In this document: positions 63,559 through 64,000 of the stretch, in pieces
Layout of the letters: every line of letters begins with the position of its first letter
Numbering within the stretch: the first letter of the stretch is position 1
NCBI RefSeq assembly: GCF_030733385.1
Contig: NZ_JASHJC010000001.1
Span: 248,001-312,000 of the forward strand
From: Roseovarius sp. MMSF_3359
GTDB taxonomy: Bacteria; Pseudomonadota; Alphaproteobacteria; Rhodobacterales; Rhodobacteraceae
DNA length: 64,000 nt
Direction: 5' to 3'
Translations under genes and position numbers: made by a program
The notes under the pieces: model-generated
Database searches by the model: none
What the model was told of the DNA's origin: nothing
What the model saw: only the letters and a program-made list of their open reading frames with translations

Positions 63559-64000
63559 ATGACAAAACAGCAAATTCACCGGCTTCGGCCCGGCGACGAG
63601 AGATGGTTCGAGGGAATGCTCGATCTGTTCGCCGCCGCATTCGAAGATAACCAAAGCTACACGGCCGCCCGGCCCGGTCGCAGGTATCGGACCGATCTTC
63701 TGAACCGCAGGGACGTGATCGCGCTTGTCGCAATTGAGGGTGAAGAGGTGGCCGGTGCAGCGGTGGCCTATGAGCTACCAAAGCTGGAGCAGGAGCGGTC
63801 GGAGATGTACCTCTACGATCTGGCCGTAGCCTTGCCCTACCGCCGCCAAGGCGTTGCGACCGCCCTCATCGAAACGTTGCGAAAGATCGCGCGGGAGCAG
63901 GGTGCCTGGGTCTTATTCGTCCAGGCTGATTACGGTGACGATCCCGCCGTCGCGCTCTACACGAAGCTGGGACAGCGAGAGGATGTCATGCATTTTGACA
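63559..64000 (+). CDS. AAC(3)-I-like aminoglycoside N-acetyltransferase, cut by window edge
   Basis: This GNAT-family protein shows 147 residues and is cut probably within a few residues of its end. It has the AAC(3)-I subfamily pattern: VAYELPKLEQERSEMYLYDL, then AVALPYRRQGVATALIETLR and VQADYGDDPAVALYTKLGQR followed by EDVMHFD. The acetyl-CoA loop is RRQGVA. Members acetylate the 3-amino group of aminoglycosides such as gentamicin, but chromosomal environmental copies may have another natural substrate. No mobile element or integron signs are nearby. Confidence 0.87.
   Translation, partial: MTKQQIHRLRPGDERWFEGMLDLFAAAFEDNQSYTAARPGRRYRTDLLNRRDVIALVAIEGEEVAGAAVAYELPKLEQERSEMYLYDLAVALPYRRQGVATALIETLRKIAREQGAWVLFVQADYGDDPAVALYTKLGQREDVMHFD

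Overview
The window looks like chromosome of an alphaproteobacterium of the Rhodobacteraceae (Roseobacter group). It is GC-rich, carries an SMC of about 1150 residues, a five-gene ATP synthase F1 operon (atpHAGDC), a PhyR-NepR-EcfG general stress response locus, CtrA-like boxes (TTAA-N7-TTAAC) and dispersed GGTCCCGGG-type palindromes. No rRNA, tRNA, CRISPR array, prophage or insertion sequence was recognised.

Layout. 1-15 kb is a pyrimidine catabolism region. A minus-strand operon carries an amidohydrolase (beta-ureidopropionase type), dihydropyrimidinase and a four-gene ABC importer, with two lower-GC orphan genes embedded. Two RutR/TetR-type regulators lie upstream, with two RutR-like operators in the divergent gap. 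A second minus-strand operon encodes PreT, a methyltransferase and PreA. PreTA, dihydropyrimidinase and the amidohydrolase together give a complete reductive route from uracil or thymine to beta-alanine or beta-aminoisobutyrate. A GntR regulator and a pair of Lin0512-family genes follow. 15-30 kb holds mixed housekeeping genes: a lipoprotein, GFA and GNAT enzymes, smc, an EamA exporter, a lytic transglycosylase, cobalamin genes cobD, cobC and cobL, a receiver protein behind a CtrA box, a glutathionyl-hydroquinone reductase and several orphans.

30.6-35.6 kb is atpHAGDC with a strong terminator. An H-type lectin, a family II pyrophosphatase and DgkA follow. 38-43 kb is gcvTHP behind a tandem glycine riboswitch. 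43-52 kb holds an XRE regulator with a palindromic operator, a truncated haemoglobin, a cyclic-nucleotide-binding/thioredoxin-reductase-like fusion, a PPOX flavoprotein, ileS, lepB and rnc.

52.3-61.6 kb is a general stress response island: phyR, nepR, ecfG and a HisKA_2/HWE kinase. Around them are at least seven close matches to the EcfG promoter (GGAAC-N16/17-CGTT). These precede mscS, a PLDc_N peptide, DUF883/holin-like genes, a DUF1328 peptide (then dps), phyR and an entericidin-like lipoprotein. One further perfect promoter has no gene behind it. It faces a stretch of about 135 nt bounded by two strong stem-loops, a candidate stress-induced small RNA and the most novel item in the window. 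The window ends in an endonuclease/exonuclease/phosphatase-family membrane protein and an AAC(3)-I-like acetyltransferase cut by the edge.
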